Part shown: positions 24,801 through 39,800 of the stretch, in pieces
Layout: every line of letters begins with the position of its first letter
How positions within the stretch are numbered: the stretch's first letter is position 1
Source: Aplidium turbinatum
Lineage: Eukaryota; Chordata; Ascidiacea; Aplousobranchia; Polyclinidae
Assembly (NCBI GenBank): GCA_918807975.1
Contig: OU964928.1
Location: 18,651,323 to 18,715,322, forward strand
Direction: 5' to 3'
DNA length: 64,000 bases
Notes under the pieces: model-generated
Databases searched by the model: none
The model's input: only the letters and a program-made list of their open reading frames with translations
Told to the model about the DNA's origin: nothing
Made by a program: the position numbers and the translations under genes

Positions 24801-27800
24801 TGCCACGCATTCGTAGGACCCGGAATCAGATTTCTGCAACCTGCTGATCACCAAGTCACCGCCAGGTTTGATCTAGCAACGAAATGAGCCGAGTTAATAA
24901 GCTGGCAGTCTTACAAGGTTCACAAAACCTGACAGGCTTAAATACTACATTGAATTTAACAAACAGATAGACTGGATTCAGTGGTCGTCGTGTTTGTTTG
25001 AGCCTTTCAAGCGACAAATTCCCGAACCGCACTGCAAAGGTGCTGAAGAACAGCTTTTCTTTGGTATCGTCCTAGACAAGTTTTGCGTTAAAATAAGCAA
25101 AGCTTGTGTTTCGATACCGGTTTGTATTTACCACAAAACAAGATATATCCTGCTACCTGAAGTCTTGCATTTTGCGTAGACAATCTTCTGTTGTCCTTTC
25201 TCCAACTGATATCGGGTTCAGGGATACCCCGCGGTCCTTCGCATTCGAGAACCAGCGAGTCACCCACAGCTGCAATTGTGTCACGTGGTTCTTTGCGGAA
25301 TTCATCGCGGATGCCTGAAAACAAAAGTCATCAAAATTCTTAGATTTATTTGTCAACACTAGTCTGTCGATACATCGTTTCAACGTCTGCAAACGATGAA
25401 ACGACGTAAAAAAACGCACACAGAAGCGTTACTGAGCCAACCCATCGATTCAAAATCTCTGTTTTCACATGTTTTCCAGGGAGTGAAAATGCCCATCGTA
25501 CAATGACTTCCCCCATAATCTTCGCAGTTTCACACATTGTGATAGTTGAAACAGCTAACCAAAAGAGTCAACAAATTCATCTTTCATCAAACATCTTTTT
25601 ATCAAAACTGTGAATCCCATCCTGCGTTTTCGTAAAACAATGCAGGAAAAATCTGTCAAAGCAAAAAAATAATGTACATCTTTCACACCATATTTTGCTT
25701 ACGCGTTAAAATTACGTCGGCTGACATGCTTCCTTCACTAAACCACTTTCGACAAATAAAAAAAAATCTGATCAAGGATACTTGCTAATTTGTTCTAACA
25801 AGATAATTCAATTCCGCAGGAATCCGTAATTTTCAAACTCCAGTCATGATTTAAAGCCATAAATCTTTCAACTCGTGCATTTTGAAAAGGCAGTAGAATT
25901 TGTGGAGGTATGAAGTATGACTTGGCGACAACATACCAAATGCTTATTGTAATCCATATGTTATTGCATTGTACCGTAATGTACTGAACGGAATGGGTTA
26001 CGTTTTCAAAAGCATAACATCTTTTAGGGTGGTCTCTAATGCTGTTATAAAGAGATGGAGAGATATGAACAGAGGCCGAAATCTCATAAAATAACAAACA
26101 TTTTATCCACTTCAAGTCTTAGTTGTAACGCTTGGAAACGACGAAATGCGAGCTGCTTTCAGGTGTATCCCAGAATGCAATTGTTCACGTTTTTCAACGT
26201 TGCTAGACGCTGATATTACGTGAAATGTTCAGCTTTGCTAGATAAAATTCACCGCTTCTATTTGGTATCAACTTAAAGCTATGACGATCTTCATTCACTG
26301 ACAAACGCTGGATAAACCAGCCCCGTTAATTCGTTCCCCTCTGACGGATTTTAATTACATTATTTATGTTGGATTTATATTTCTGGTTAAGTAAAGCAAA
26401 GAATCAAAGTTCGAAACAAAATATCTTAGAAATCAAAAGCAAAACGCACCTTAAAACAAAGTTTGATAATTTTTTTTACATACTCAATGCTGCTCTGTTT
26501 GACAGAACTTAGCACAAAAGATTTTGAAGCAAATCCGACTGCCAGAATCTGACTTTTTCCTTTGGACATCTGTTCAATATAAACTATGTCATTTTTGCTG
26601 GCATCGAAACGAGCAGACGACACGATCGATGCTCGTCAAAACGTAACCAACCAAGAAGTCACAAGGGATATTTTGTGAATGGAATGCCATGCTGGTCTGC
26701 AACATGACTTTGCGACAGAGCCTCCGTGATTGTGTATTGTTGAACAAATCTTTCTAACATTAATTGTGGACCGACACAGCGATGACAATCCTTAGTAAAA
26801 TAGTCACAAGATAGTAGATGCATGGTTATGTCTGAATATCAAAATAGTATAAATATCGGGTATCAGAATTTCAAAAACTTGCTGTGACAAAGTGTTGGTG
26901 TACCCATGGGGACTTTTGGCACACGACCATCATAGATAACAAATCCGTCATTTTGCCAAGCAACTCACAGCCAGCTTGTCATCTGCCTATTCAACTCAGT
27001 GATCACACATCTCATAGTATCCTATGCATCATAATTAGCAAAATCCGGACGTCAAATCCCATGATGATTTTCTGCTTTTAGATAATTCAACGTGAAACAA
27101 AGTCAAATCAATAAAAACCAAAAAATTGTAGGTAAGCAATCCATAACTTTACGTTCCATAAACGTCTGTGCACGCACATATTATGCAACAAAATTGAGAA
27201 GGAATTCTAGATCTAAGCGATGACACTGCCTTGTAAATGGTGAATCACAGAAATACATAAAAAAAATCAACTTAGGGATAACGTCTAGACTAGTTCAATT
27301 AATGTAAAAAGGTGTTCGAGCCATGAAGTGTCAATAATGTGTTATCAGTATAACGACCAAAATATGATATGTTGCTAAGGAGAAAGTGGCAAAAATTTCT
27401 ATAAAATCTAAAACCGATCGGTCACTTTGAACAAATAAAGTTATTCAGCCACTAATTTATGACTCTGCAGACTAATGTGATCTACAAAGGTTCAAAAAAC
27501 ACTATGGTAGCAGAAAGTGGCTATCCATTGTCAGCCAATAACAGCAGCACTTCAGTTATGCCATTCAGCGATTTCGAACTACACCATAAGTAACAGTAAA
27601 CGAGAAAAACAACTAAAATTATTAACGAAAAACATTTTGCACTTATACTTTTTTCAGATACTGCTGGTTCAAAAATATGAATGCTTTCAAACGCCATACT
27701 TTTCACATAAAACTTTGCTGATCAATCATGGTTTAAAATGAAAAAAAAAAATCATGATGGAGGTTAACATCGCATTAAAAATAAAGTGTTTTGTTGCTTT

Positions 27801-30800
27801 AACTGATTTTAATCACTATCGAGAAAACATAAAAGACTCTGTTTGACAGAGCCTTGCGACAATGACGTAGGTCAAGACTGACGATTTTGCAAAAAAAACG
27901 ATGTTTGTTCACGATGAGTGTTTTGCACGATACAACACGCTTTCATATGCTGTGATTAGTGTTCACTTCCTAATTTTACATGAAGGCTTGACTCAATGGA
28001 GTTTAAAGGGATTACAGCGACTTCCCAAGGCTAACACTGACTTACAATTTGTCAATGTTGTCCGTGTCAAGAATTATCATCATAATGTTCCACATGGTTA
28101 GAAAAAGCACCGACAAGCCTGTTGAGCATCATTCAACCAGCATCAAACGCAAATTTACGTCAATAGATAGACGTGGTCTCATGGAGAGAATGAATACGGA
28201 TGTGGTGAAACAGTTTAGCTTTCTGTCATGAGTTGAACTACTCAAAATGACATTAGATTACATCATTAATACGATTATTTTCCTCACGGGATAGTCGTTT
28301 CTAAGATAAGACAGGGTTGTGGTTTTTGAGGAAAACTTTATGCTACAAAGTTTAGGCACTAAACCGTAATTCTGTAAGAAACCTGAGAAAAAGCACAGTT
28401 GTATGTTAAGTAAAGTGTATGATTACGGATTACGAAGGCCTCCGTGTCAACTGCTGGCCAATTACAATGCGAACGCGTATCGGCTAACATAACAACTTCT
28501 TGTGGCTATGAAAGTAACACCCCCTAAAAGTTATTTTTGTGGTTTGCAGGTGGTAATCTATACGACGGTACATTCATTCTAAAAAGAAAAAAAAGCTCTG
28601 TTCAAGCTAAGAATCATACCGTTTCGTACAAGCAAACTAACAATATTTGGTCTTACAAATGAAAATATGCTTTGATATGCCAACACAGAACATGGGTATG
28701 AGTGAAAGATGTTTTCAACAAAGAAGTGAAAACACTTTTCGTTTATCTACAATTCTACATCACTCCAACATCAACTGATTTTATGTCTATGAAAATATTA
28801 CTCAATTCATAAACTTGGTTCCCACAAGAGAAAAAGAAAATCAAAGAAATGGTGCGGACAAATCGGTAAGTTATTTCACCATCCTCGAACAAGGAGACGA
28901 AATGGAATGGACAATGTTATCTTTGGTTTCAATCGGTAGGGAGTCATGAGAAGGTAACTTTTCGTTAAGCTTCAATTGTAGGAAAATATGAAATATTTTT
29001 TTAATTCTTTGGTAAATAGCAGATTTGACTCAATGTTTAGTTTTGGTGGCCCTAAAAATCAAAATTAACAAACCTTTTTTTAAATTTTGTTCGGTGAGCA
29101 AACAGTAGTTATATTTTAGCCATATACGTCGTAAAACTAAATAAAAAAGCCACTGACTGCCGATACAGAGTACCTAAAGGTCAGGTAAAGTTCTGAAAAA
29201 GTGATTCTATCGAAAATATTGGTTTTGTTGTGTTAAGTGGGCCATGTCATCCATGAAATTAATTGCCTTAACCACTACAACGTACAATTCAATACCCACA
29301 TTCAGCAAGTTTACAATATATTACATATCGATTTTGAAGCGAATCAAAATGGAAATATTTAGAAGACCCTAAGCGGTAACCAATCTCAACAATCGCAAAG
29401 AGAATATGTAGGTTGACTGCTGATAAAATAGAATTTTCTTTTGTTCATGTAGCATTGGATCAATCTCACTTGATTATTTCGGGATGGAAAACATCGGGGG
29501 AGGGGGGTGAACCCAATCAGTTACATCAGAGAAAAATCATTGAAATAGATTTGTAAACTGTAAACTCGAGTAAATACACAAATAGCACAATAAACTACTG
29601 GAATGACAACAGACGATACTAAAAATTCGATTGTCCGTTGCTTGTACACAGCTATACAAACAAACGAAATGCTATCAAATCCCATTGTATTTGCATTCTC
29701 GTGAATGTATCGCATTCTGCCACCAAGCAAACCATTGCCGTTTACGATGCAAGATTTCACTTTATGACGGAACCCACAGAGCTTAGAGCATTTTTCTTCT
29801 CTTGTTTTCAGTCGTGAACAATAAATTTGAGTAAATTTTTGACAAGAAAGATTTAAATTGGCCTCTTTTGACTCCAAGACACAACTATTCGTAATGTCAC
29901 CTCCGACTTGCCTCAAATCCTAGCCCAGAAAACATAAAGAGAGATAAGCTTTAGATAAACTCAGTTTGGCGACAAAGCAACATTCGCTTCATGTTATTCA
30001 CTCAAGCTGGAAGAAACGACGTAATCCAAATGTTTTGTGACATTATTTTCAAGACAAAATGAAAAGTTTGCTAAAAGAGCTGTGAGGGGGAAAGACTCAT
30101 AAATAGAACAAACAAAGTAATCTAACTGATATTAACTTTAAAGCCGCATACTTTCTAATAGAAACTCAGTCTGACAAGAAAAGGAACGCAAGATAAGAAT
30201 TCCTCCAACTATAAGCTAAGCCGTATATCAATAGTAGACCACATTAGCAAAGCAGGGAATCATTCTAATCAAATATATCGCATATCCGGTTCTAACATCC
30301 TGCACATAATTAGAAATCGAAAATATATTTTGGAAAACCGAATCTTATCGCTTTTATGTAAGAATTTACTCATTGGTATGTACAACCTTGGCTACTGAGT
30401 ACTTATGATGAGATGTTTTCAAATGAATAAATTGTACTGGAAACCTTGTACATTACATGATAAAAGTCTTAAAATTGCACAATTGTGACCACGAAATACT
30501 GTGCTGATGCTGCTGAGTCATACACAATTGTACAACACAGCGCTTTTGACAGATTAAGCAAATAAAAGTCGCTCATGGCTTGGACAAATTACCATTATTC
30601 ATGATCGAAAAGAGATAAGAAACTGATGGAAACCAGCCAAATAGAGAGGCTTGTTTCAATTCAGGAGGTAATTTGCTGGAACTTGTAGAGAGCCATTACC
30701 ATTAACATGATAACAGGTTAAAATATATGTCGACCACCAACGCTAAGCCGCTGTAAAGCAGCTTCACAGGCATAAGTAAGCTTTGAACTTAATGCAAGAG

Positions 30801-33800
30801 AACCAATCTGATCCGAATGACAGTCACCTCTGTCAAGATCCATATTGTTCATGTGCTCAGTTTTTGGCATCGGAAGAATGTGATTTAAAAATTCAAAATA
30901 ACTTGTTTGTATCCATTCGAACTCACTTAAAATGAAGCTGAATATGAAGTAGCATATGTTTCTAGCAACAGTAAAATAATTGTGATAGCTGAGACAGAAT
31001 CATCAGTGAATAATCAAAAAGAAAGAAGAACAAAGAAAATAAAGCTATATACCTGAAAAAATAAAACCAAGAATATTATTGACAAGCAAATGCCAGAAAA
31101 AAGTGCAATTGCAATGAATCTGCAATAATCAAGTATTTAATAAAAAAAGCCACCAAACATCGGGATCCAAATAGTCCCAACCATGATAAAAACATTCAAA
31201 GCAGCATGAGCAGACAAAACGGACACACGTAATTATAACCAAGTTAGCAAAACCAGATATTGAGCTATTTTTACATGAGAACTGTCTGAACTAACACTAC
31301 AGATTGAATAACCCCCATGCGACAATGCATTGGATGCTGGAAGGCGACGCGTGTGTCGTATTTGTTTAAAGAAACGTAAATACTGTGCTGATTGCTATTG
31401 GGAATAAGCCAACACATTGTTGAACCCTAGGACTTTCCTCTGTGAGCAAACCATAATTTCAAATATCCGACAGTCAATTGGCTGTGACAATGATTGACGT
31501 GAAGTGAAAAGTTCTATTGTCACAAACAGCTTTGTCTGACCACACCCCTTTACACGTGAAATTGACATACATGCTGTGATGTGTTGGTGTTTTATGGTTG
31601 AAACAACACAAAAGTTAGAGTTGTTAGCCAACATGCAGACTCCCATTGTTGCTGTGTAGACTAGATGAAAAAAGTACATAACGCAAATTGAATAATACAA
31701 TTTTAGCGCTAAAGTAATTTTTCGCCTAATTAGTATATTTGGAGAAAAAAACCAACGCGAGAACCAGTACCAGAGCCAACAACCATGCCCGAAGACACAC
31801 CTTCAGAAGATATTACTACAAATCTGTCACAGTTGTCGCATGGTTGTCGTTAAAATCTACTTGTAATTAGATGATGTTTCACATAGTGACGGGCGTTGGT
31901 TCATAAATGGTTTATGCAGGCAATGTTTAATGGTTTGCTTATCCTTTACAAGTTGCATACAACAGCAGACCATATTCCTTAGGTGTCTTTCTCTGAAGAT
32001 AATCTTTCAATGTCATTTGAACACTACGAAATTTTATGTCGCTACGACCTTTTAACGGATTGTCTTTTGCTTTACAAACTCAAACGCCACCAAATAAAAC
32101 TTGTCCTTTTGCATCTGTCTATTGTTTAAAATAGAAAACGCACAACTGTTGTCAAGCGGGTAAGTTCACTTTTGTTCGGTGCTTTGTAATTTACAAAAGC
32201 AAGATAAAAATCTGATACGTGTGAGATTGCAAAAAGGCAACTTACCTTTGGTCTTCAACGCATTATGTTTAATACTATTTGAGTGTAAATTCATTGAGTG
32301 CATTATTCTGGCCTGTGCAAATAGATTAGCGAAGCGGAAAGAAATAATGAGAAAGCAAAACACACTTAACGAAGTATTTTGAACAAAGTCTGAGCGTTTC
32401 TGAAAATGATAACAGTCAAAAGTAATGGGTCGAAACAATATAAAGGATGAGCATATAAAAATGCCATTACCGTGACATTGTAGGAAAATACTTCCAGGAG
32501 CAATGTTATCGGCGTAAATGCTTCAAATGGGCTTAAAAAAATACTCATTATGCTGGGACCAGCTTTCTTTAAAAGCTTTCTCATAGTTCATTCGTCAAGC
32601 TTCGAAACTCCAGGCGCAAGAGTACCAGGCGGAAGTTATTTTTTTTACCTCTCAACAACGTTAAACAACGTTTAGTACTCACAAGCCCAACGTGATTTGG
32701 CATTCACAGAAACAAAAAGAAAAAATCCGCGCCAATTAAAGTGGTCGTTGATAAATAATAACCGGCAGTCAATCAATTCAATGGTAACAAGCGGCAGTCA
32801 AACCAAGGCACGATAATGTTCTGCCACGGTAACACGATACTTTGATGATGGAGAACAACCTGCCCATGGCTCTTCACAAGCGAGAACAAAACAAAAATCC
32901 GATAAAGGACGACCTAGGTCAAGCTATCCAAGTAAACATGGCTGAAAGTCGCAAGCGGAACGTGAATTGACACGAATTACCTGCTTGGATTTCAAAGCTT
33001 TTAAAATGCGTGAGAATTGACTTCCATAAAAAGTAACTGAAATCTACAACCGTGTTTTTATTGTGGCACTTGCAAAAGTTAAAAATAATTTACTGGAAGT
33101 GGCAAATCAAAGTTGCATTGAATGATAGCGGATCATATAAATCTAACAAGGAGATAATTTCTTCCGGTCAACTAAAAGGTGACAATCAAACAATTTTAAG
33201 TCATAAGTTAAAGAATAATGATTGCATGTTTCGCCCAACATATCCTCGGCTCTATAATGCAGGTAAAGCTGAAAAAAGACTACAACGTATACTTTGCATG
33301 TTCTTTTTTTCACACTGTGAATCACAATTAGTTTTCCTTTTACAGTGCAATGACTGTCACATTACAGTTTTTATGACCTCTGCAGTGAAGTTTGGTCTGT
33401 CAGAAAGTGATAGTATCTGGCACGTTTGTCCTTCAGGCTTTGGGAAAAGTATTGATTGGAAAAAGTAATTAGTATCCCGATCAACATCGACTAATTGCAA
33501 TTTTATGTAATCCCCACTCATTAACCTCTTCGTCCACTCCTTAGGGTATTGGTTATAAAACGAGCGAGCCTTGATAAGGCTTTTATTGGTTACAGTTCAA
33601 GGTATCATTAAATGATGAAGGATGACAACTGAAAACAAAGCAAATGAAAATACAATAACAGAAACTCTGTAACTAGAACAATAATAAAATACTAAATTCT
33701 TAGTATAGCACAACGTATTTCTTGAGATAACTATTCCGAAAAGGGTGACTAAGAATCGTTCTGGTGAACGCTTTTTTGTGGTGAATATCTATTAGGCAGT

Positions 33801-36800
33801 GGCACACAGGTGGAACCTTTCCACACATAGCATCTTTTCACATATAAACTAGGTGGGCAATTGCCCACCTAGTCCCTTTGCTTGCCCCCCTAGCCCTTTT
33901 TTTGCCCCTCTAGTTTGAAACTAAGTGGGCAATTTTTAAGACTTAATTTTTGTTTGAGTTAGATCCAAGTTAAAAAATGAACAGCTAAATGGAAAGCTTC
34001 AACATACATTTAGAACTTATGAGCCGACCTTTGACCTTACGGCACTCATAATATCAGTAAAAGTGTTAATGTTCCATTCAAGCAGATTAATTAGCAATTC
34101 CCAATTTGTGCTGCTTGTGAGTACCTCAAATTTTGTGTGAGATTTCTAAATGTCTGAATTACCGAAGTTTGTTTCCTGATTTTCATCAAAATAAAATACC
34201 AGCTCCTTAGAATCATCTAATTCTGCAAAGATTCAACTCATTATAATATCTTAGCAGTTGTGTTTCATAGATTGTCGTAGTTGTTTCTTGTTATTTTAGT
34301 ACAGTGGTTCTTAACCTTTTCTAACCTTCCGAACCCTTACGCTAATCTGCAAGCTTTCGTTGAACAGCAAATTTTCGCTGAATCACAAAAACAAAAATCT
34401 ACCACATTTAATAGTAATACATTATTGCACCAATGAGACTTCTGTTGTTGTTTTTCTGTGTCCAATAGTGAGATTCGAGCCTTTGTCTCGGAAACACCAA
34501 TTCTCTTGTCATTTTCGCATGTAAGCCGGTTTTGTTTTTTTTGCTTTAACATCCACCAGAATAGAAAACGCATGCTCGCATAAAACGAATGGCATAAGAA
34601 CTTTAAGGGCAACTTTTGTAATAAGAAGATAATTTTCCATTTGTTGGCACCAATACGTTTGAAGATTCGTTGTGTTGAAGTTTCTTTTTGCATCTCGCTT
34701 CCTTGAAGCTCGATAATGTAATCCAAGTATGAACTGTTTATATCTGCTTTTGTTGAAAAAAAAATTGAAAATTGAACTAAATTTACTTAAACTAAGAAAA
34801 CTTCCTCAAAAGTGAGAGTCCTGCTTCTGCCGTTCCATGCAAAAAGCAAACGTGAGGAAATTCATGTTTTGAGAAAATGAAGTTTTTCTTACCGATTGCT
34901 TTTACAATGTTACGTAAAAAGATAGTTTTTTGCATTCTGTGTTACATGCAGATGGCATTATTACATCCAGCGTCAAACACACAGATGTAATTATTATTTA
35001 CCATCACGTAAGCCGCAATCAAGTTTCTGCTGGACAATATTTTTTTTAAATATTCGCTGATATATCATTCAGTAGACCGTGTGTTAATGTTTCAGAGGAC
35101 GTTTGCGCCAAACCCCTGAAACAGCTTCGTCGAACCCCAGGGGTTCGATCGAACCCTGGTTAAGAACCACTGTTTTAGCACAAGAGACCTCTGCAACTAA
35201 ATGTTGCTAGATTAAATTTTATTACATTATTATTTATAAAATATTGTTGGCGGTGATGAATATAGAAATCAATTATGGGTTTCAAAAGTTTAATCTAGGT
35301 GTAATATGCCTTTTTACCCACAATTTGCCTGAGAAATCTACATTTTTAAGCTTAGGCTACATGTTTTACGCTCTGGAAAAAATGCCCTTTTCCCACCATT
35401 TATGCGCGAAAAGTGCCCTTTTTAACATAACTCTTGCGCTAAAAGTGCCCTTTTTTGAAAATTTGCCCACCTAGTCCTAATTTGTGAAAAGATGCTATGT
35501 TTCCACAGACTAAACAGTCAAAATCTCTCCCGTGTCACTAATGCTTCAGATGTGGGTAAACTCATTGTTGTGTGTTAGTACCGTACGGTGAACACATCAA
35601 CATAAGCTCAAAATAATTATTTGTATTTGTGATTTTGCTTTGTCTATTGAGATTATCACTTTTGCACAAACACAAATTGAACATTGTACACCGTTCGATA
35701 TTTTTGTTGAACCATAACATTACAAACTCATTTGATATTTCATAAAAGAGGATCGAAGACAATGGAATACTTATTATGATGTTTAAAAAAATCCAAGCGA
35801 TTGGAAAGGTTGTTTTCATGTTTTCCTGGTTTACAACGCGACAACAAACAGCACCAGAATTTTTTTCAGAACTCAAGCTGTTCAAAAAACAAAAAAAACA
35901 GAGGACTGTGACAACACTAGCAATGACAGGCCAAGATAATTGATTTATAACAACGAGTCGGAGGCCAAAAAGTAAGAAAAACAACACAGACATCCCACCC
36001 CCTTACATCCCACATTCACACATTATAAAAAGTGTAAGTGAGAACAGATTCCAGCTAAAAACCAGTCCTTTCCACATTGATTCAACGTCTGCAGACGTCA
36101 AATCAATGTGAAAAGGACTGATTTTGATAGCTGGGAATAGATGAAAGCTGATGAAAGCAATAAATTGTGATCCGCCAAAGTTATCTTGTTAAACTTGTAA
36201 ATCGCAAAGTCTTAGCTTTGACAAAGGATTAAAGCAAGACGGGCTGATTAAAGTAATCTTCTGACAACCTATTATTGTCCTGCCACATAATTGTAAGTCT
36301 AACCGCAATGCTAAACGGTCACGACAAGAGATTTAAAACTCTGATACTGATAATGAATTTTGGACATGGACATACAGACAACCTGAAACAATCTTTTAAA
36401 TAGGAGAAAAAATGACAAAGTGTTATCCCAATAAAGAGAGTTTAATAGGAATAGGACCTATGCATCTAACATAAATAACCGCTGGGGTAAGTTTATGATT
36501 TGGTAAATGAAAATAACGAACTGTGACCTGCAACTAGCAAATGATGGAGCATAATTTGTATGACACGTGCAAAATGTAAATTGACAAACCAAAACTGCAT
36601 GTCAAAAATAACACAAGTCAAAAACGATGCTTTAGTTGCAGAGTGAGTTGTCAATCAATCACGCCATACCAAACGCAACTAATCTGATGGAGTTAAATCT
36701 ATTTGACTGCCTGACACCGCGCCATTTCATACTCAAGCCTCTTTGATAGGATATAATTGGGCCTGAGAGAAAGTTTTTGTTAGTCCAGCTTGCAAAAACA

Positions 36801-39800
36801 TTCAAAAAACAAATTAGTTTATTTGTAATTTAAACCCATTTTGAACCAGATGACGTATGCATAAACAGCGCAAATGTTTCCGATGTGCTTCTCTACGTTT
36901 TGCTTCATTAAGAATAGCTTCTCCCCAGAGAGCAAATCAGTCGTTTTTTACATTGATTCAACGTCAAACAATGCACAAAATGACTAATTTGCAGTCTGGG
37001 TTCTTTTCAATGTCTTTTGCTTTCTTTTTATGTCAAGAAAGGTCTTCGTGTGAAAGCCTCGTTGTGAATTTTTCTTTCGTTAGTTAGTTCATATTTACAT
37101 GCGTAAGTCGCTTAAGCTAACTTATTTTGTCTTGTTAAGGTATTGGCAAATTAGACATACATGAGCTTTTGAAACACACTGAAGCATGAGCTTTAACGAT
37201 TTTTTATTCTTTTTAAGAAATTTCATGCCGTGACTTTTACTACTTTAAATACCCACAACAAACCAAAGACCATTTCCGTTCCCTTTCAAAATCGAATATG
37301 ATCTTAAATTTCACGCTTCATTGAACAATCAAGTTGAAGCGTAAACATAGCATGTTGTGACAATTTCCACTTAGCGAGTCTCGCCCAGTTTGGGTCAATA
37401 ACGATGGAATTTTTATCAACAAACGAAAAATAAAAAAATCACATTTCGGTAACAGTTTTCAATAGCCAAAGTCACTGTTGATTTGGAGAGTTTTGACCAA
37501 CTAAAAAATTACGTAATCGGCAAAACAAATGTAATGAAAACGTCGCTTAACTTAGCATCAGCATTTAGCCCTCCTCTAAGCCACAACTGATCGATGAAGA
37601 CAATCAAAATCGAGCTTAGACTCATTGAACAAAGCAATAAAAAATATGAATTTCGATCTACTGGGGATTCGTGGACATATTTATCATTATCAGGATAATT
37701 ACGTTTCTGCGGGACGCTATACCTAACTTCACCAAAATGCTCAATGACAACTACCCATTGCATTAAATCAATAGAAAATTGATTGCCCAAAAATGTCCAA
37801 CCAAATAGTGCAGAACATTGTCAAATTTAATGGCAGCAAAGACATGTATACTTATTTTCAACTCTATTTCTAACACTATTTTTAAGATACTTATTTTTAA
37901 CACACACAAAATGTGAATTGATGGAAGAATGGTACCAGTCCTGCAGAGCCCACCAACACAGAACCCCTGCGCTACCATGTCGAGCCTACTTAAGAGTAGG
38001 CCTGAACCAACACTGAAAAGTACCACATATTTTTGTTTGGTATTATCTTTAGCTGCCAAGTTTCGAACAATGCTGAAGTTAAGACGTTAAAAAAACAATA
38101 AATCTTTCACAAAACTTAGCTTTTGAGATAAAACTCTAGCACGAAATTCTTAAATAAGAAAAGTAAGGTTGTACTCACACACACATTAACCTAGATCATA
38201 TTTTGCATAAAAATATGTTTGTGTAATTGACCCATTTGAAGATAACAAATACAGTGCAAGGCTTTCTCAGTCCTAGGATAAAGTTTCCCACAATCAATCA
38301 AAGTGCAGGCTAAAAAAATATAGCTCTGTTTTAAAACAACTTTTCATAGGTCGCTTTTATCCTCATTAAATCTAAATCTGGTGTGATGTAAAATAACAAC
38401 CGTGAAAACCTGAACTAAGTCTTTCAGTCAAAGACCATTTCTTTGCTCCTTTTGCAAGCACACCATGCCACAAATGGCCGGCATACAAAAAAAAAGGAAA
38501 CTGACATAGCTAACTAAAAATAGTTTTCCAGCAGCCGATTCATTTTCATGGCTTGTGTTTCATTCAGTTTTTTACAAAATATCTTCGATTGAAGAGCGTA
38601 CATTCAGTATCGGAAGTGAGGATTGCAAAAGTGTTAATTTTCGTCTTTTTTGCACAATTAGACTTTCAAACGACGGAACCACTGTACAGAATATCACTTA
38701 CCACCTTTGTGCCCAAAATATTGCACGCATCTCAAATTTTATTGAAAATATTCTTGAAATCAAATATACCAGCAATAATGCAGACTACTAGCAAACACGC
38801 CTCCACAGGACAAGGTACGCTTCAGTGAAATGCAGCAAGCAAGATTTGAAATTCACGTACAATCGCGTTTGCAAATTTTGGATTCATGTGAAAAATAAAG
38901 ATATCACATTTTTAAAGTTACAGTAGGATAGTAGGCTATACCTGTTTAATTCGCTAATAGTGGTGCATCTAAAGCAAGCACAAACGCAAAAAAATTAGTT
39001 TGCGAAAATTGCCATAATGGAAACTAATATGTAGGCTACTGCATTATGAATGATTATGGATTGTAAAACAGAAAGTATAGCAGGCCGGTATGCAATGATT
39101 ACTTTTTAACGAGAACGAGATATCAATTTCGCAACAAAAACGGATTATTAATCTGCAATTGAAGCTCATACAGTTCCGGCACAAGAGTACAAACGGAAGC
39201 AGTTTGTAGCAATGGGTCAGGTGTTCGCCAATAAGGTATACACAGTACCTAAAAGTGCCCGCCATGAAGTGCCACGAAATCGGGCATCCTATTCAAATAT
39301 CCGTTTCCACTTTACGGCTGTACAAAGCAAATTGATATTAAATCAAGAAAAGTTTTACTGGCAAAATTGTTGCTACGACTTGGTTTATCCTAAGCCAAAC
39401 AGAATAAGGTGAAACGGTCAAATTGACGGTTTTGACTCAGTCAATCTACCTCAAAGGATTTCTGCTGTCGCTGCAAAACTGGCGATAGCCAACTGCAATA
39501 CTGTGGCACGACGCACGATAATGAGTTCTATGTGCCAATTATTTCATTGGCCCAGGTCACAAGATAAAACTACACACTAGCAATATTGCAAGTAAAGTAT
39601 TGTCCAGTGGTACTGGTTATGATTAGTTTCAGGCTTAGTTTTGAGTTTGTGAGCTGCGCAAGAACTTCGCTTTATCAAAAAACAAACCAGCAAAACTTCT
39701 CCGCAACAATGATGAGCGAAAAAGTGAATAACCCACCGGTGAAAACCTATTTAGAAGATAAAGTAAACAAGTTTCCAATTTTTCTAAACATTTTAAAGAA

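Larger units (their letters stand above)
33826..35499. mobile_element. non-autonomous hAT-type element carrying a second hAT insertion
   Basis: Ends are perfect inverted copies of CATAGCATCTTTTCACA. A perfect 8-bp duplication, TTTCCACA, flanks them at 33818-33825 and 35500-35507. Subterminal DNA repeats GCCCACCTAGT and TGCCC motifs on both sides. Without the inner insertion (34302-35172) the element is about 795 bp. No transposase of its own is seen, so it needs a trans-acting hAT transposase. Confidence 0.9.

Noticed and set aside
29521-29916. Minus-strand ORF of 131 codons with many cysteines and one hydrophobic stretch
   Set aside because: Not recognised as any family; no flanking splice sites in phase with robo; chance length.
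33052-33468. Plus-strand ORF of 138 codons
   Set aside because: Starts at GTG, has no recognisable domain, and lies inside a large AT-rich intron.
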